64,000 nt of DNA from Tyto alba (lineage: Eukaryota; Chordata; Aves; Strigiformes; Tytonidae): the NCBI RefSeq assembly GCF_018691265.1, contig NW_024881316.1, positions 11,530,819 to 11,594,818 on the forward strand, written 5' to 3'. The notes beneath the pieces are model-generated. The model was not told the origin of the DNA. It saw nothing but the letters and a program-made list of their open reading frames with translations, and did no database searches. This document shows positions 51,119 to 63,841 of the stretch, piece after piece; within the stretch, counting starts at the first letter, position 1, and every line of letters starts with the position of its first letter. The position numbers and the translations under genes were made by a program.

Positions 51119-51230
51119 ATGTTTCTTTTTATAGATGGACAAGCTGAGGGGCAGAGAGGTGAGGCGTGTTCTCCAGTCACACAAAGAGGTCCTGGATGTT
51201 CTGGGGTTGGAGGTCAGATTTTCTTCATCC
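51119..51230 (+). mobile_element. MIR-like SINE relic
   Basis: The stretch TTTTTATAGATGGACAAGC followed by TGAGGGGCAGAGAGGTGAGG and CAGTCACACAAAGAGG matches the conserved core of MIR/CORE-SINEs (T-rich lead, GATGAGGAAACTGAGGC-like block, GAGAGGTTAAG-like block, then TCACACAG). It is strongly diverged. Amniote genomes, including birds, keep a few such ancient copies. Confidence 0.5.
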
Positions 51231-53279
51231 ACTGTTTTTCACAATCGTGTACACCAGGAAGTCTGGCTAGTGAGAGCTATACCATCAAGCATGCAATATA
51301 CAATTTTGATCTAAATATTAAAACCAGCGGACTCAAGATGGAGCAAGCTTTATTGACGGGCACATAGAATAGCTCTTACCATTACTATTTGGTGGGAATT
51401 CTCCTACCCACCTTTAGCAAGCTCTGTTTTAAGCCTCTAGTCTAAACTTGCTGCCTAAACTCTTTCTATAGTCAAAGACAAGATGGAGATATCTCTGGAA
51501 GGCAATGTAGCCTTCCTGGCTTAAACCCCTGTTCAGGATTAACTGATCCACTCACTTGAGATGCCTATAGCTGTCTATTGCTTGCATTTACATAGATGAA
51601 TATTTCAAACAAAACTCTTAACTTTAAGATGGCAAATGTTTGGTTAGATGAATTCCAACTTCTTGGTGTGCCCAGAGAATGTTCGGTCTGCCTGACAAAT
51701 GTTTGGTGAATACCACACTATGGCAAAGCACGAGCATCCCACCTCAGTTGTGTGGAGTGACACATCACTGAAACCATATCAAGCCAACACTTGCAGATAT
51801 TCATATGCCCTTTGTGTTTAAGTTCAGTATCTTTACAGTCAGTCCTATTCCTTAACCTCTTGAACCTTGCTATTGCACCTCCTGAAATGAATGGGGTGTT
51901 TACACTTGCCCTCCCACCAGACACCCTGACTAGAAATTACTTAAAGAGTCCTGAAATGAAGTGTCTGGATCCACACATGCTTAGCTTTCTTGGACTCCTC
52001 TATGGCAAGAACCTGCAAGAACATAGGCAGAAAAATCTAACGTGAGCTGGCAAAATATTGCTCTGTCCCATGAGGTGAGGCGTGTAGTACAAAGCACTTT
52101 GAGATGTATGATGTCTTTTATTTCAGCTTGATTTCTTTCTTCCTCTGCTGCTCTAAGGAGGATAGAGCACAGAAGTTTGAAGTTGCTGCCTTCAGTCATT
52201 TCTGAGCTGGGCAAGTGCTTGTGCCATGCAGGAAAAATAAAACTTCTTCCCTGCTAGCAAAACCAAAGGAGTTGACATTCTTGCTCAGACTTGCAATAAG
52301 TCCCATGGAGGCTGAAACATGGGACTTTTCAGCCCAGAGGGGAAATGTGAATAGCTGCAGAGGGTGAGAACTGAAAGACAGGAAATCAGATTTGTCCATA
52401 GAAATCGTCTTCTTAATCAGGTGTTGACTCCTGCCCCATAACAGCACCACCACTTTGGACAACACAGCACAGAAATGCTAGCGTGTCACCCAGAAAGTGG
52501 AAAAACATAAATGATTTCTTCAGCCTATGCACCTTATTTGTGTCAATATGCCAGAACTGCCACCTCCACCACCAAAATTGAAGCACACAGTGGAAGATTT
52601 ATAATGGAAGCATCCACAAGGGGGACATCCTTTAGCATAATTTTAGCATTGCTTTTCTTTTCCCTTTTTTTTTAACCACAAATACCCTATATGCCTTTCT
52701 CTGCTCTTTGTAGAAATGGAGTGCATTTATGAAATACAGCCTTAAAATGCTACTTGTGGATACTGCTGTACTTTGACATTGCAAGCAAGAGCTCTATAAA
52801 ACTTTGACTTAAAAAAGAAAGCTTTTTGTTTTATGCTAGAGGTATCACTTATGCCAACTTTGTTACTGAAGACCAGTGGCACACAAGGAAACATGTCTAC
52901 AGTGATGGAACACAAAACATTTTTCCTCTGCCAGTTCTCAGTAGTGATTAATTGAATTTCCAGATACCCTCAGATGTGTTCATTTCATATATTCACACCC
53001 ATTAACTGCCAGAGTGTACCTAGTTCCTTACATGATATCTCATGGGAGTGCATTACTCTGACCACTACTACAAATGTGAAATGTTAATTTGCAAAACTAT
53101 CTAGTTTTCAGGGTGTAGTAGCTCTATAAACTCACTACCAATACTTAGCATCCTCCAAATCGGTATACCAATCACTGATAATCTGATCCTGAGTCCAGAT
53201 CAGACTCCAGAAAGCAGATACAGTCTTCATCCTTTTCCCGTCTTAAGCTCTCTATCATTCTCAGTTTACACTTTACATG
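51231..53279. other. Non-coding stretch, nothing recognised
   Basis: AT-rich, with only short, unassigned open frames (up to 89 codons). No RNA gene or repeat family is seen. Confidence 0.5.
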
Positions 53280-53284
53280 CCATC

Positions 53285-54099
53285 TGTCGCATCCTGCTCA
53301 GAGGAGGGAGACAAGTGACTTAGATTCATAAATCTCCAACAGACAGCAGTGAGACAACTCTCAAAGTCCAGACATTTATTAATTTCCCACAATGTACTAA
53401 TTGGATACATAATAATTGTCTAAGTATATAACAAATTATGGCAAGTGATATACTATGCCTTGTGTTACCTAATGATAAGGAAAAACGAAAAAAGAAAATA
53501 AGAGAGACAGAGAGGTAGAAATAGAGATCACCAGTTCAGGTTCCTGTGTTGGTCCCGTCTGAGTTCATCCGGGATGCATCCATCTTCTTCACTTCTTCTT
53601 CTTTGCTGGCTGCTTTTATACTCTTTGGACCCCCTCAATTTATACACACATTCCTTGGGTCCCTCCCCTAGGTTGACCCACATACCTATGTACCACATGT
53701 ATGGGGAGGAGTATGGTGCTTCATGGGGTGATGTAATTAGCATGATCTTGTTAATCTTCATTAGCATATGCAGGGTGTGAACTTTAATATATGAATTTTG
53801 TGGATAATAAAGCAAAGGTCATTCACTGGACAAATGGCCCTTGAAAACTTTACAAGATGCACCAGGGCAGAACTGTCCTGTCTCCCCAGGGCCCCCTCTC
53901 CCAGCTGCATCCTGTGCTATCCAGGCAGCCTTACCAGCTCCAGCTGCCACATTATTCACCCTGTGATTACAGTTTCATTACTTGTGAGTGTTCAAGACAT
54001 TCCTCAGCTTGGAGGGCCTTCGCTCTCCCCTCATCCCTTATCTTTACCAAGTCTTGTTTCTCATCCCTGTTTTCAGGAAGCTACAAGTCATCTTTCACA
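53285..54099 (-). mobile_element. Solo LTR, ERVL-like, with 5-bp target duplication
   Basis: The minus strand runs from TGTGAAAG (54099) to GCGACA (53285). It contains TATAAAA at 53614-53620 and a poly(A) signal AATAAA at 53375-53380, giving about 480 bp of U3, 240 bp of R and 90 bp of U5. The same five bases, CCATC, flank both ends (53280-53284 and 54100-54104), as expected of an ERVL-type integrase. The CTTGTCTCCCTCCTCTGAGC-type U5 end is familiar from avian ERVL LTRs. No internal retroviral sequence follows on either side. Confidence 0.75.
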
Positions 54100-54104
54100 C
54101 CATC

Positions 54105-55850
54105 CCTAACAGTACCAGCAGGACTCAAGACTCTAATGTGTTCTGGACTAGCAACCAATAACCAAACCTGTAAGTGAGCAAATACACTTCTTATAGCACC
54201 TAATGTTGAATCTTACCTGCAGCAAAAATACTTTTCTTGTTCTGGAGTGTGGGACACTGTAGAGTTCTCTACCTGCTGTCAGCCCAGAGCTGTGCCCATG
54301 CTGCAATGATGCTTGCTGCATTTTGCACTGCTGGGGTATGGCGAAAATCACAGCCTGTAAATGCCTATGTTGTAGTGACAGCTGCCCATTGTAGTGGGGG
54401 GCTAAATGCTTTGTCCAAAACCAAAGGCAACCCCCTTGCAAGGGCTGCAAAATGTAGGGATGAGGTACCTACACTCAGTTCGTGGGTATTCCACCAATTA
54501 CTCTCCATTTACTGTTGCCAACCTTTCTTTCCACACTTCTGTATTCACTCTGTCACTTCTTTCATGGTTAGGTCACAGAGTGGACAACAAATGGTTTCAA
54601 ATGATGCCTGTCGTTTAAGGCTAGCTACAATGATTGTAAGTCACAGCTTATACAAAATAAGTGTTTTAAAGTATTTCATATGTTAATTATGGTCATCAAT
54701 TAATTTAAGTGAAGAAAACAGCTACCAGAAGTCCAGAAGTATGCTTTTGTATTGATTCAAAGGCATGAGTAGGATCCCTGGTTTCCAGCTGAGTAGCTAT
54801 GGGGCACGTCTTGGTGAGCAGAGCTCTCATTTACCGACTGTTGGGGTATGATCCTCTTAACCTGGCCCAGGTGGAAGCAGCCACCATGCAACTAAATGTG
54901 TTAGAGGATGCTTTCCATACCACTGTACTGATCACTGGGCCGGGACACTGTAAAAGTTCTTTGGAAACACTTTATACAAGATATTCTGTCTCTTTAATGG
55001 GCACCAGTAGTGCTAGACTTGCAACACATTAGCCATAATATCCCTAGATATATGTACTCCTATTTCCCTTGTCTGTGCCCTTAGACAAAAGTGTGCTCTT
55101 GTCTAGCATTATTGCCACCCATCACTTTCTTATCGTGGAGCTGAGGTGGGACATCAGAGGTGGTGGTGGATGCTCAGGGTGCTGCTTGGTGCCATGCAGA
55201 TGCAGGGAGGCTGTACTGGGCTGAGAGAACACAGGCTACATGCAGCACGGGAGATATAGGGGCAGCTGAGTCAGTATTTGGGGCAGCAATGCCCAGACAT
55301 TCCTGCTGGCAGCCTTGCTTCCTCCTGCTCACACTCCAGACCTGTGGGAATCCTGGCTGGCCTCTGCAGGGGTGTTCTACCCTTGCTGGGGATCAGGGGA
55401 CCTGGGCTGGAAACCACCGTTTTATCAGAGGAAAGGGACTGTGTAAACAACCTGGGCAGAAATGGGAGAAGCCAACACATATTTTTGACGGCCTTGCTTA
55501 AGTGGATCACCCCATCAGCACATCTGCCCCAGAGCTCAGGGCACTCTGTCTACCCTGCTGAGGACTCCCCCAGTGGGTCCAAGGTAGAGCCAACTTCTGC
55601 CTGGAGCTTGTTTTGGCCCTGCACCACCTGAATGCCCTGAGGAAGAAGAGGGGAGGTTCACAGGCAAACTCTGCTAGATAGCAGCTGTCCCCCGTTCTCC
55701 CTTGTTTCCAGCTGCAGCATCCTTGGTGGCACTGGGTAATGTCTCAGCTGCCCCCTTTCCCAACACACCTTGCAATCTCCTGAAAAATCGTTTCACGTGA
55801 TCCCTCACACAACATGACATGCTTGCAGGTGATCAACCTGTATTTTACAC
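54105..55850. other. Non-coding stretch, nothing recognised
   Basis: Open frames of 77-149 codons overlap on both strands, including a 149-codon plus-strand frame at 54237-54686, but none shows a known domain. This part is slightly GC-richer than its surroundings. Confidence 0.5.
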
Positions 55851-55918
55851 TTGGAGAAGGAGGTTGGACTAGATGACCTCTGGAGGCCCAGCCTACATGA
55901 TGCATGACTCTATGACTT
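55851..55918 (+). mobile_element. CR1 LINE 3' end fragment
   Basis: GGAGGTTGGACTAGATGACC (about 55859-55878) followed by TCTGGAGGCCCAGCC and a CATGACTCTATGACT end is the CR1 3' terminus with its ATTCTATG-type octamers slightly changed. It is one of the better preserved CR1 ends here. Confidence 0.9.
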
Positions 55919-58900
55919 CAGCCACTGTTGCATACATTACAAGAAAATACATGAGTGAACCAGTCATCCCAACCTATCCTCGCTTAAAAAGGAAATCCTC
56001 GTCTACCTAGGAAAGTTTTTTAGAAAAAACCTGAACCACTTTAATTTAATGACAGCAGCATCAGTACTACACCTTGTCTGGGCAGACAGCTAACATAACA
56101 GTGGCTTTTCTTAGATAAGCTTAAAGAAGGTCTGTTCCCTTCATCCCAACATCCCTGTTTTGCCATAGCTACATGCCACATGGTGTGGCACGTAAGCCCA
56201 TCTGACCAAAGGCTGGGAGGCACAGACTGGATCCTGCAATGCCCCAGCCCTTGTGAGAAGCGAAGTCCCGTGGGCTGGGGGGGGACCGGTGAGCCACAGC
56301 TCTCTCGCTAAGCGGAATCACGGGGCACAGGTAGCACAGCAGGCTGCTGGGGTAGTGAATCATACCCCTTACAAACCACAAAACGTGACAGGAGGACGCG
56401 TCTGGAGAAATCCCTGGAGAAATGCACCAACCTGCTGCGCAGCTCGAGCACTCCCAAAGCTCGTGCCCCAGAAGAGGTCGCAGCTGTGGGCAGCCAGAGG
56501 CTGGCATTGCCCTCCTGCCTGTCCGCTCTTTGTGGGGATGGCCAGGCCCCGGGGTGCCTCATGGCTCTCCCCACGGTGGTGAGGGAGCTGCTTCACTTGG
56601 GACCACGCTGGAGGGCGAGAAGCAGCTGAATGCTCTGGAGGCATCACACTGCTCTGTTGACGCAGAGGCGCTGGTGACACAGGGGGTCCTCAGCTGGGAG
56701 AGCATCTCTCAGGGCATCAGAGGGCTGTAAAAGGGAGGCTGAAACAGCTTGGATGGCTGCAGGTTGCTGCAGGAATTAAATATGATGAAACACAGTAGAC
56801 AGTTTTATATGCTCTATTAACAGTATTAGACCTTCATACCAGAATAATTTATTGCTGGATTCCACACAGCACAGATGAAGTGCCAAACCTGCTCCAGTTC
56901 AGGCCTTGGCATACAAGATACATCCAGTAGGAGTTAGTAGGAGCCGGAAATTTATTATGGAGGCTGTCCCAGCAATGTTGGAGGAGCAGCTGTAGCCCTT
57001 ACTCCTAGTTCTCTTTTGCCGTGTTGGCACTGCTGGTGCACTCAGAAGGCAATACCAATCCAAAACAGTGTTGAGGTTTCGTGGAGACTGTCCAGCAAGT
57101 TTTCCTCTCAATGACCACGTGAGAGGTACTCCATGTTTCAAATCAGTTTGATTTGCTTCTCACCCAGCGATCTGCTGGAGCGGCGCTGGTAGTGCAGGAG
57201 GTGACCTCCCGCACACTCACGCTGGTGGAGTCACTGCTGGCTTCATCCATGGCTGAAGGGTGGCAGTCACAACCCCGGGACAAGTGCCTGCAGGAGGAAA
57301 ATGAGGCCATTCAGAGGTTATTTGGAAGTGTCCCACTGCAGCGGTTGCAAGCAGGAATGTTTGTGCTGCTCCTCACGCTCCTGTGCCGGCACTCACCTTT
57401 GATGGATGATTACTCTTGGATGAGCTTGCTAATGGCTCCAGTTATGTCGCTCATGAAACCGATCTTCGTGATTCCTGAAAGACCCCATTAACACTGCATT
57501 AGAATCTTGATGGCTTTCATTCACTGAATTATTTAATTACTTAAATTTTTTAAACATATCAGAATACCTTCTAAGTCAAACGTGACCTCTTGGTCTTCTG
57601 TGAGAGCGTCTGACCTTGAGCATGCTTCAGTGGGCTGTTGCAGCCTTGCTTTTCTCTTCACACACACTCTCCCTACAGCACTCAGCCTTGTAGCTTCAGA
57701 AAAAGGTGTTATTGGGGAAAGCAGCATGCTAAGTGGTTTTCTTTTTTGTGATTTATCCAAGTGCCTGTTTGCTCCCACATGCTGTGAGTGGATAATAGCG
57801 GTTCTCAATCAAAGTTAAAATTACTAATGCTCTTGTCTGTGGAAAATTTAGTGCAGAAAAAAAAAAAAAAAAGGTTAATGATGCTGCTATACTACCGATC
57901 TTACTATGGCTTCGGCTTTTCATGTCTTTGTCCCTGCACTTCTGTGTGGCATTATTCTATTGACTGGTATTCCAGTCCATATCTCTGCTGAAAGCAATGC
58001 AAGACAACCGTATCTGATATTCTGCTAAGATGGCAAAACTAGTGTAAAAAAACCCCATGTAAACAATAACAGAAAAACAATATTTTTTTTTCAGACACTG
58101 TATTTCATCCAGCAACAGTGACAATTCAACAGTACGCTGACAGTGATTAGCATAGAGTATTACTCTCTCCTCCACTTGCATATATGTTTATAGCAGTAAA
58201 TTTTGCCTACATATTTCCTCAAAGCTGGAAGCTGTTGAAATTATTTTGCACAGGATGTTGGAGTAATCTGAAAAAAAAACCTGAGCAACAGCAGCCACTC
58301 TTGCTTCAAGTTACTGACACTTCAGTGTCTGCCTGCAGTTCCAACACACATAGACAATATACCATTAATGCTCTTTTTCTAATTGTGTTCACCACAGGGT
58401 CTTCTGTGACTCACAAGTTATGAATACTTTTTAGCTGTAGTCTGCTATAATTTTTTTGTCAGTCTAAAAGGGCAGAGAGCTGATTCCTTTCACTTATATA
58501 TTCCCAGTCTTCTACTGAACACATTTAATTTCTGGGAAGAGTGGAACTAGAAAATGGGACAGCATTAGAGTTTCATATATTCACGTACAACGTCATTTTT
58601 AGTTGAGACAGACAAACTCTGATGGATTACACAAGGTAAAATTATATGTATCAAATTATATGATGTAGTGATGGAGAGGTTTGGCCAAGTCACTGTAGGC
58701 TCCTCAAGGAACTGTTACTATCGGGTAACTGAAACCACTCTTGGGTACTTACTAAAAACAGTCTGTTTTGCAGGGGTCACCAGCACACCTGGGTCACTGC
58801 CTGATTTACTCCATCTGTATGGTGAGAGTAACTCAAATGATTGCTTGTTACGTAGTCTGGGATCAAGTCACCCTTTACCAGAGTGACTGGTCTCTGATAC

Positions 58901-61258
58901 ACAGAAGCCTTCAGCAGATGGATGAAGTTATCCTTTGGGTGCCTCAGGCCCAGTCAGAGCCTCACCAAATACTGCTAGTTCCTTGTGGCGCTTTAAAGAA
59001 TGATTAGCAAATTGCAAAATTTACTCTTAACATACAGTACTGTTGAAAGACTGTCCTCCCCTGTATCCCGGATGTCTTCTGTGTGTCCTCATGTTCTCTT
59101 CCCTGAGCTACATGTAAGCTTTGTTGTCACACTGGCTCCAGTTCACAGACACGCAGACACATGTCCTCTTGATGTCACTCCACACCTTCTTTCACAGGTC
59201 TAATACAAAGCTCTTGGCAGCTAGGGGAAAGATTTCCATTTTCCCCCAAATTTTGGAAGAGTCACTCCCAAATCCCCCAAACCCAGTTTTTCCTAAAACT
59301 CTGTTTGTTGGAGTTTTGCTGCAATATAAACCTAAATTCAGAACGTTTTAAGCACAGACCAAACATGAAATATGGCAATACTCCCAGAGGCAATTGCTGG
59401 GGCTGTTCCTGTGCTGAAGATGAGACACATATTTAGTACCTGGTGAATCACCCTCGACGATTGACTGCTTATGGCCAGCATGGGTGTGGGCTCAGAGGCC
59501 AAGGGTGCAAGGGTGCTGCCCTAACAGACAAGAGCCATAGCTCTTTCCCAGAGACCTTCCAGTTCTGGGTGTGTTTGCTTTAGGAGGCAAAAAGGGAGTT
59601 AATTTAATGCGAGTGATCAGGCACCCCTAAGACACTTCTTGCCTTAATTATATTTGCATGGGAATAAAAATGAGTAGAAGGAAAACTCTGCTATTATCAG
59701 CACAGCTTGACATTCCCAGTGCATTAGCACATGAAAAGATCTGGTGACAGAGTAAACAAGACATGAATTATTCTTAAAAAGCTTTTACAACAAATACTAA
59801 GATGCTTCCATCGCAAAGGTGACCTGTAATTGTTAACAATTTGCAAAAACAACCACATCAATGAAAATGAGGGTTACAATACAATTATTACAAATGCTTC
59901 AAATAATCAAGTTAAAGTATTCAGCACAACTGGCTTCAAATATGCCTTTTAATTTTCAGCTAAGGCCCTATGACAACTGGGCTGGCTGTATACTACAGCA
60001 GCCAGTTGCAAACATCTCCGCAGGAGCCCTCTGCTTTTGCAGATCCAGCACAGCTTCCCTGCTGAACCCAACAGTTTTTCTGGGTCCTTCAAAAACGCCC
60101 AACTTCGTAACCCTTCTGGAGGCCCCGCAGGCTGGAGCTGGATGTTGTCCAGCTGTGGTAGTCATGCCCTCACTACGCTCTCTCTCCGTGTCCCAACAGT
60201 GATTTAATTTTATCCCACTGCCTCCCAAAGTGTCGCTTGAGCGAGGAGCTGGCTGTCTGCCCTGGGTAACTGAACGGCAAGTCCAGGTAGGCAGAAACGA
60301 GCCACGTCAGGGTACGGTGGTCTGTGGGCCAGGTGTGCTGGCAGCAGTGCATGCCAGTCCCACCGCGTTCTGGATTAGGACTTCAACATCTTGATGGGAT
60401 TTTAAATAGCTTTTATTGCCAGCCTCATATTATACCCACCACAGCCAGTGATTTATTTAATTTAGAACAGCTTTCATTCATAGATGTTTACCCACAGAGT
60501 GTCCCAATCTGGAGGCGTGGGAAAAGAGGTCACTTACAATTTATTTATTTTTTTTTTCTGGTTATTTTCAGCAGTCCTCTATTCAAAATAACTTGGAGCT
60601 ATGCATAAGGGCTGATTATCAAACCTATCCAGCGGATTTAGTCACACAGCTGTGCGTCTAAATCTCCTTAACCATGTTTCAACAGTCTCAAACACATGAT
60701 GTTAGATTGGAGACAGGATTTTTGGATTATAGATGGTTAAATGGAAGTGGGAGTGCCAGGGTTAGAAATTAAGTAAAAGTGTGACTTCTGCATAGGACAA
60801 ATGGCTGTAAGGTTGTACCACAAATGGTAGCATGGAGGAAGGATCTCTTTGTACTGAGAAAACCAAACAGCATAGACTGTACCAGGTTCTATTAAACTCC
60901 CCAAGAAGAGTGCACTAAGACAGCAGCACCGCTCTTAAAAATATACCATATTTTGCGCCTGAGGAGCTTGGAGTTTGACAGCTTTACACCTTTGGAAACA
61001 GCCACGGATGGTGTGCTCTGTTCAGAAGAACCGTTGTGACCTGCAGGAGCAGGAGCTGAGTCCCAGAGCTGGCATGATTTCCTGATTAAGCTGCAACCAA
61101 CACAGCAGAGCTACCCTTTTTCCCCAAGACCCGGTCTCACAGCTCTGCCAGATTATTTTGACATGTCTTCTCCACCTTGAGGATTTAAACTTCACTTGTA
61201 ACAATACCTTTTTAGCTTGGAAACACTGTTGATTTTCTCTGCAGACTCTTGCCAAAAA
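55919..61258. other. Non-coding stretch with GC-richer patch
   Basis: Around 56.2-56.7 kb and 57.15-57.4 kb the DNA is GC-richer, with overlapping open frames of 100-112 codons on both strands and no recognisable domain. An A16 run lies at 57857-57872. No gene is supported. Confidence 0.5.
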
Positions 61259-61321
61259 GGGGAGGGGGGGTGTGGGGGGGGTGGGGAGGGAAGAAAGATA
61301 AAAAAAAAAAAAGAAAAAAAA
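61259..61321. repeat. G-rich run followed by A-rich run (potential G-quadruplex)
   Basis: 61259-61290 holds four or more G-runs (G4, G7, G8, G4 and G3) with one- to three-base loops on the plus strand. It is followed by AAGAAAG and an A12-G-A7 stretch to 61321. The G part meets the standard quadruplex pattern. Confidence 0.9.
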
Positions 61322-62189
61322 GAGTTGATTTCCAGACTCTTGAGAATACTGGAATTGTTCAGGTGCTGAAGTCAACACAAGGTATCAGCTGATAAGTGGG
61401 AGGCTTAAATGTTAAAAATCTCAAAGTAGCAAGACAATGATTTGAAGAGGCCTCCTCTCTTCCGATTACTACTGAGGAAGGATGATATTACAGTGAACCT
61501 TGTTAAGATGTAATATTCCCAACAGAGAAAAATTGATGCTAACGCTAGTGTCAAACTGAAGAACTGAAAGGGACTGATTACTTTTTCTGCTAGGAATAAC
61601 TTTCCATTTTGTCACTGCTTTGATACCTGAGCAATCCCATTAATCTCAAACATCTGAATCCCAGCTCCTGTGCTTAATTTCTGCTGGGAATTGAGGAAAA
61701 TAGCAAAACCAGCCATGCCAGAGCTTACAGCAACTGAATTTGAGGTCCTTAAATCAGAAGAATGTGTCAAAATATTCCAGACAGTTTTACAACTCATTTT
61801 TAAGGAGCATGCAGCTAGAAGAAAGTAAGCATCCAGGGAGCAGGGTGTCTCACGGTGGATGCTGGTTTGGCCACGCACTGCTGGGACAGGGAGCGAGGGA
61901 TCCTATTCCCACGCTCCTGCATGGGGCAGTGGGGACACGCATAGGGTTAAAAATGGGAGCTCAGAGGGAGGATGGCCCTGCTTGCTACAGGGAAATTTCT
62001 CAACCCTTCTGTCTCACTGTCATTAGCTCGTGACAGGGGGAATGTGCTCTCCCTCCAGCTTTCACACTGCTTCTCTAGAGGTTTCTGTTTGGTCCTGGCT
62101 CCTAGGCTGAAGGAAAGCAGTTAACTAACTCCATTGAGCATGTTAGCCTGTCAGCTCTGAAGCTCCAATAAAAGTGTGTGCTCAGGTTG
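61322..62189. other. Non-coding stretch, nothing recognised
   Basis: A plus-strand frame of 97 codons (61740-62033) overlaps a minus-strand frame of 88 codons; neither is recognisable. Confidence 0.45.
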
Positions 62190-62286
62190 TTTGAGAGTGA
62201 GCATCAAGAGAAAGTATCACCTTGTGTTTGAGAGAGAGCATCAAGAGAAAGTATCACTTCTTGTTCCAAGAGAAAGCATCAGGGGA
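62190..62286 (+). repeat. 37-bp tandem repeat, about 2.5 copies
   Basis: Units starting TTTGAGAG at 62190 and 62227 are nearly identical over 37 bases (each with GCATCAAGAGAAAGTATCAC). A third, shorter unit follows with CCAAGAGAAAGCATCAGG. Confidence 0.9.
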
Positions 62287-62640
62287 TGAGCACAACGTCT
62301 ACACAACTACAGCAGCTCTGCAGCATTCCAGTGATCTTCCCTTACTCATTGTTTACTCTGCTCTTGCTTATTTATGGTGGTGTGTATCTTCTCTAATTAT
62401 GTTGCAAAGCATGAGAGAGAAACTGGATGAACAGTTTTCAGACAACACGCTACTCTGCAAGAACTCTGTCAGACTATTTAACATTGGCAAAGAGGAAGTA
62501 AGTTTAATTGCCGTGAGCTGGGAGGAGGGATATTAAACAACATTTTATTGTTCTCCACAATAAAGTGGGAGTTTTGGCAGCCTCCTTGAAGAGCATGAAG
62601 ATGCCACGTACGTGATGCTGTAAAAATGCAGGAGCCGAAT

Positions 62641-62710
62641 CACACTGGAAATAACATGATGGGAGGGATCTCAGGAGATGATGTAACCTGGCTCCTCTGC
62701 AAAGCAGGGT
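62641..62710 (-). mobile_element. CR1 LINE 3' end fragment
   Basis: The plus strand reads TGATGGGAGGGATCTCAGG, AGATGATGTAACC and CTCTGCAAAGCAGGG, which is the reverse complement of the CR1 3' end (GGTTGGACTAGATGATCTCC... in sense). It is short and diverged. Confidence 0.65.
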
Positions 62711-63802
62711 TTGCCAGAGCACCACCAGTCTGGCAGTGCAGCCTGTGACTCCTTACTCTGTGCTGGGCTCCAGGACCAGTTCCCCCTCGGGACGAGTGGC
62801 CCTGCTGCTTGCCTGCAAACAGTGATCAGGCACCACAGGACTAAGGAAAATGAGAAAAATCAAGGAATAATATGGTGGTTGAAAGTCCCACCAAAGTCAG
62901 AATTCTGGAAAGGGGGAAGAAAACCAGAACTGACTGAAATCTCTGCCACCCATCTGGGCATCCTGGAAAGACTCACTGCTCTGAGAAACCTCGAGAGTAG
63001 AAGAACCAGAGGGCTGGTCCAACTAAAGTTCACCAGCAGGACTCATCTCCCAACCAAACGCAGACCCTCTCCGTGGTGTAGTCCCAGAAGCAGTATATGT
63101 AAGTGCAATACTTCATAGTAACTGAAGTAGGAGCCGATTTTTTAAAAAATAGCTGATGCTAAATATTTCCAACTGATGAGGACATTAACAGAGTTCTCAT
63201 GTGCTGTTAGGAGAACAGCGCTCACATTTGATCCCCATCAGCACCAGCAGACAAGGCTTTCTCCTCAGCTAGGTTATGTTTGGCACATTAAATGTCAGGA
63301 AAATGCAAGTTTTTTGGGGCTGTGGGAAGCATTTATCTTTGACTGGATGACACTGATTTGGGGAAAGAGTCTACAGTTGAAGGTGTAGAGATCTCTACAT
63401 GGTCAGAGGCGCTCTGGTTCTTTCCAAATGTTCTGGCTACACGCACACCCACTTGTGAATTCAGTGCAGAGGATAATGCACCTGGGGACAAATATTGGCA
63501 CAAGAAGGTTAACACTACAGGGTGACTGGAAATAGGCAACTGTGTCAATGTATCTGCCCAAATTGGTAAGGATGGATCGAAAGTGTCCTGGAAATGGCTT
63601 CAAGGGTAATTTATGCCTAAATGAGCAGTCAAAATCGGCAATTTGGGGTGCCATTTTGTAGCACACCTGACAGGCATGTAATAGAAATTGAATACCAATT
63701 TTGAGGGACCAAAGGGATCAGGTAAAGAGACACCATTTTGGAGATCTACTAGTAGTCAGTGGTCCAGGGACATTTCTGAAGTCAATGTTGGTTCCACAAG
63801 AA
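62711..63802. other. Non-coding stretch with one unassigned ORF
   Basis: A 135-codon plus-strand frame at 62711-63118 (starting with ATG or a near-cognate codon) has no resemblance that I recognise. Nothing else is seen. Confidence 0.45.
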
Positions 63803-63841
63803 ACAATGACTATCTAGATCGCTACAATGACTATCTAGATC
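63803..63841 (+). repeat. 21-bp tandem duplication
   Basis: ACAATGACTATCTAGATC occurs at 63803-63820 and again at 63824-63841, a 21-base period. Confidence 0.95.

Noticed and set aside
53528..54177. Open frames of 68-106 codons
   Set aside because: Mostly inside the solo LTR at 53285-54099, with no domain.
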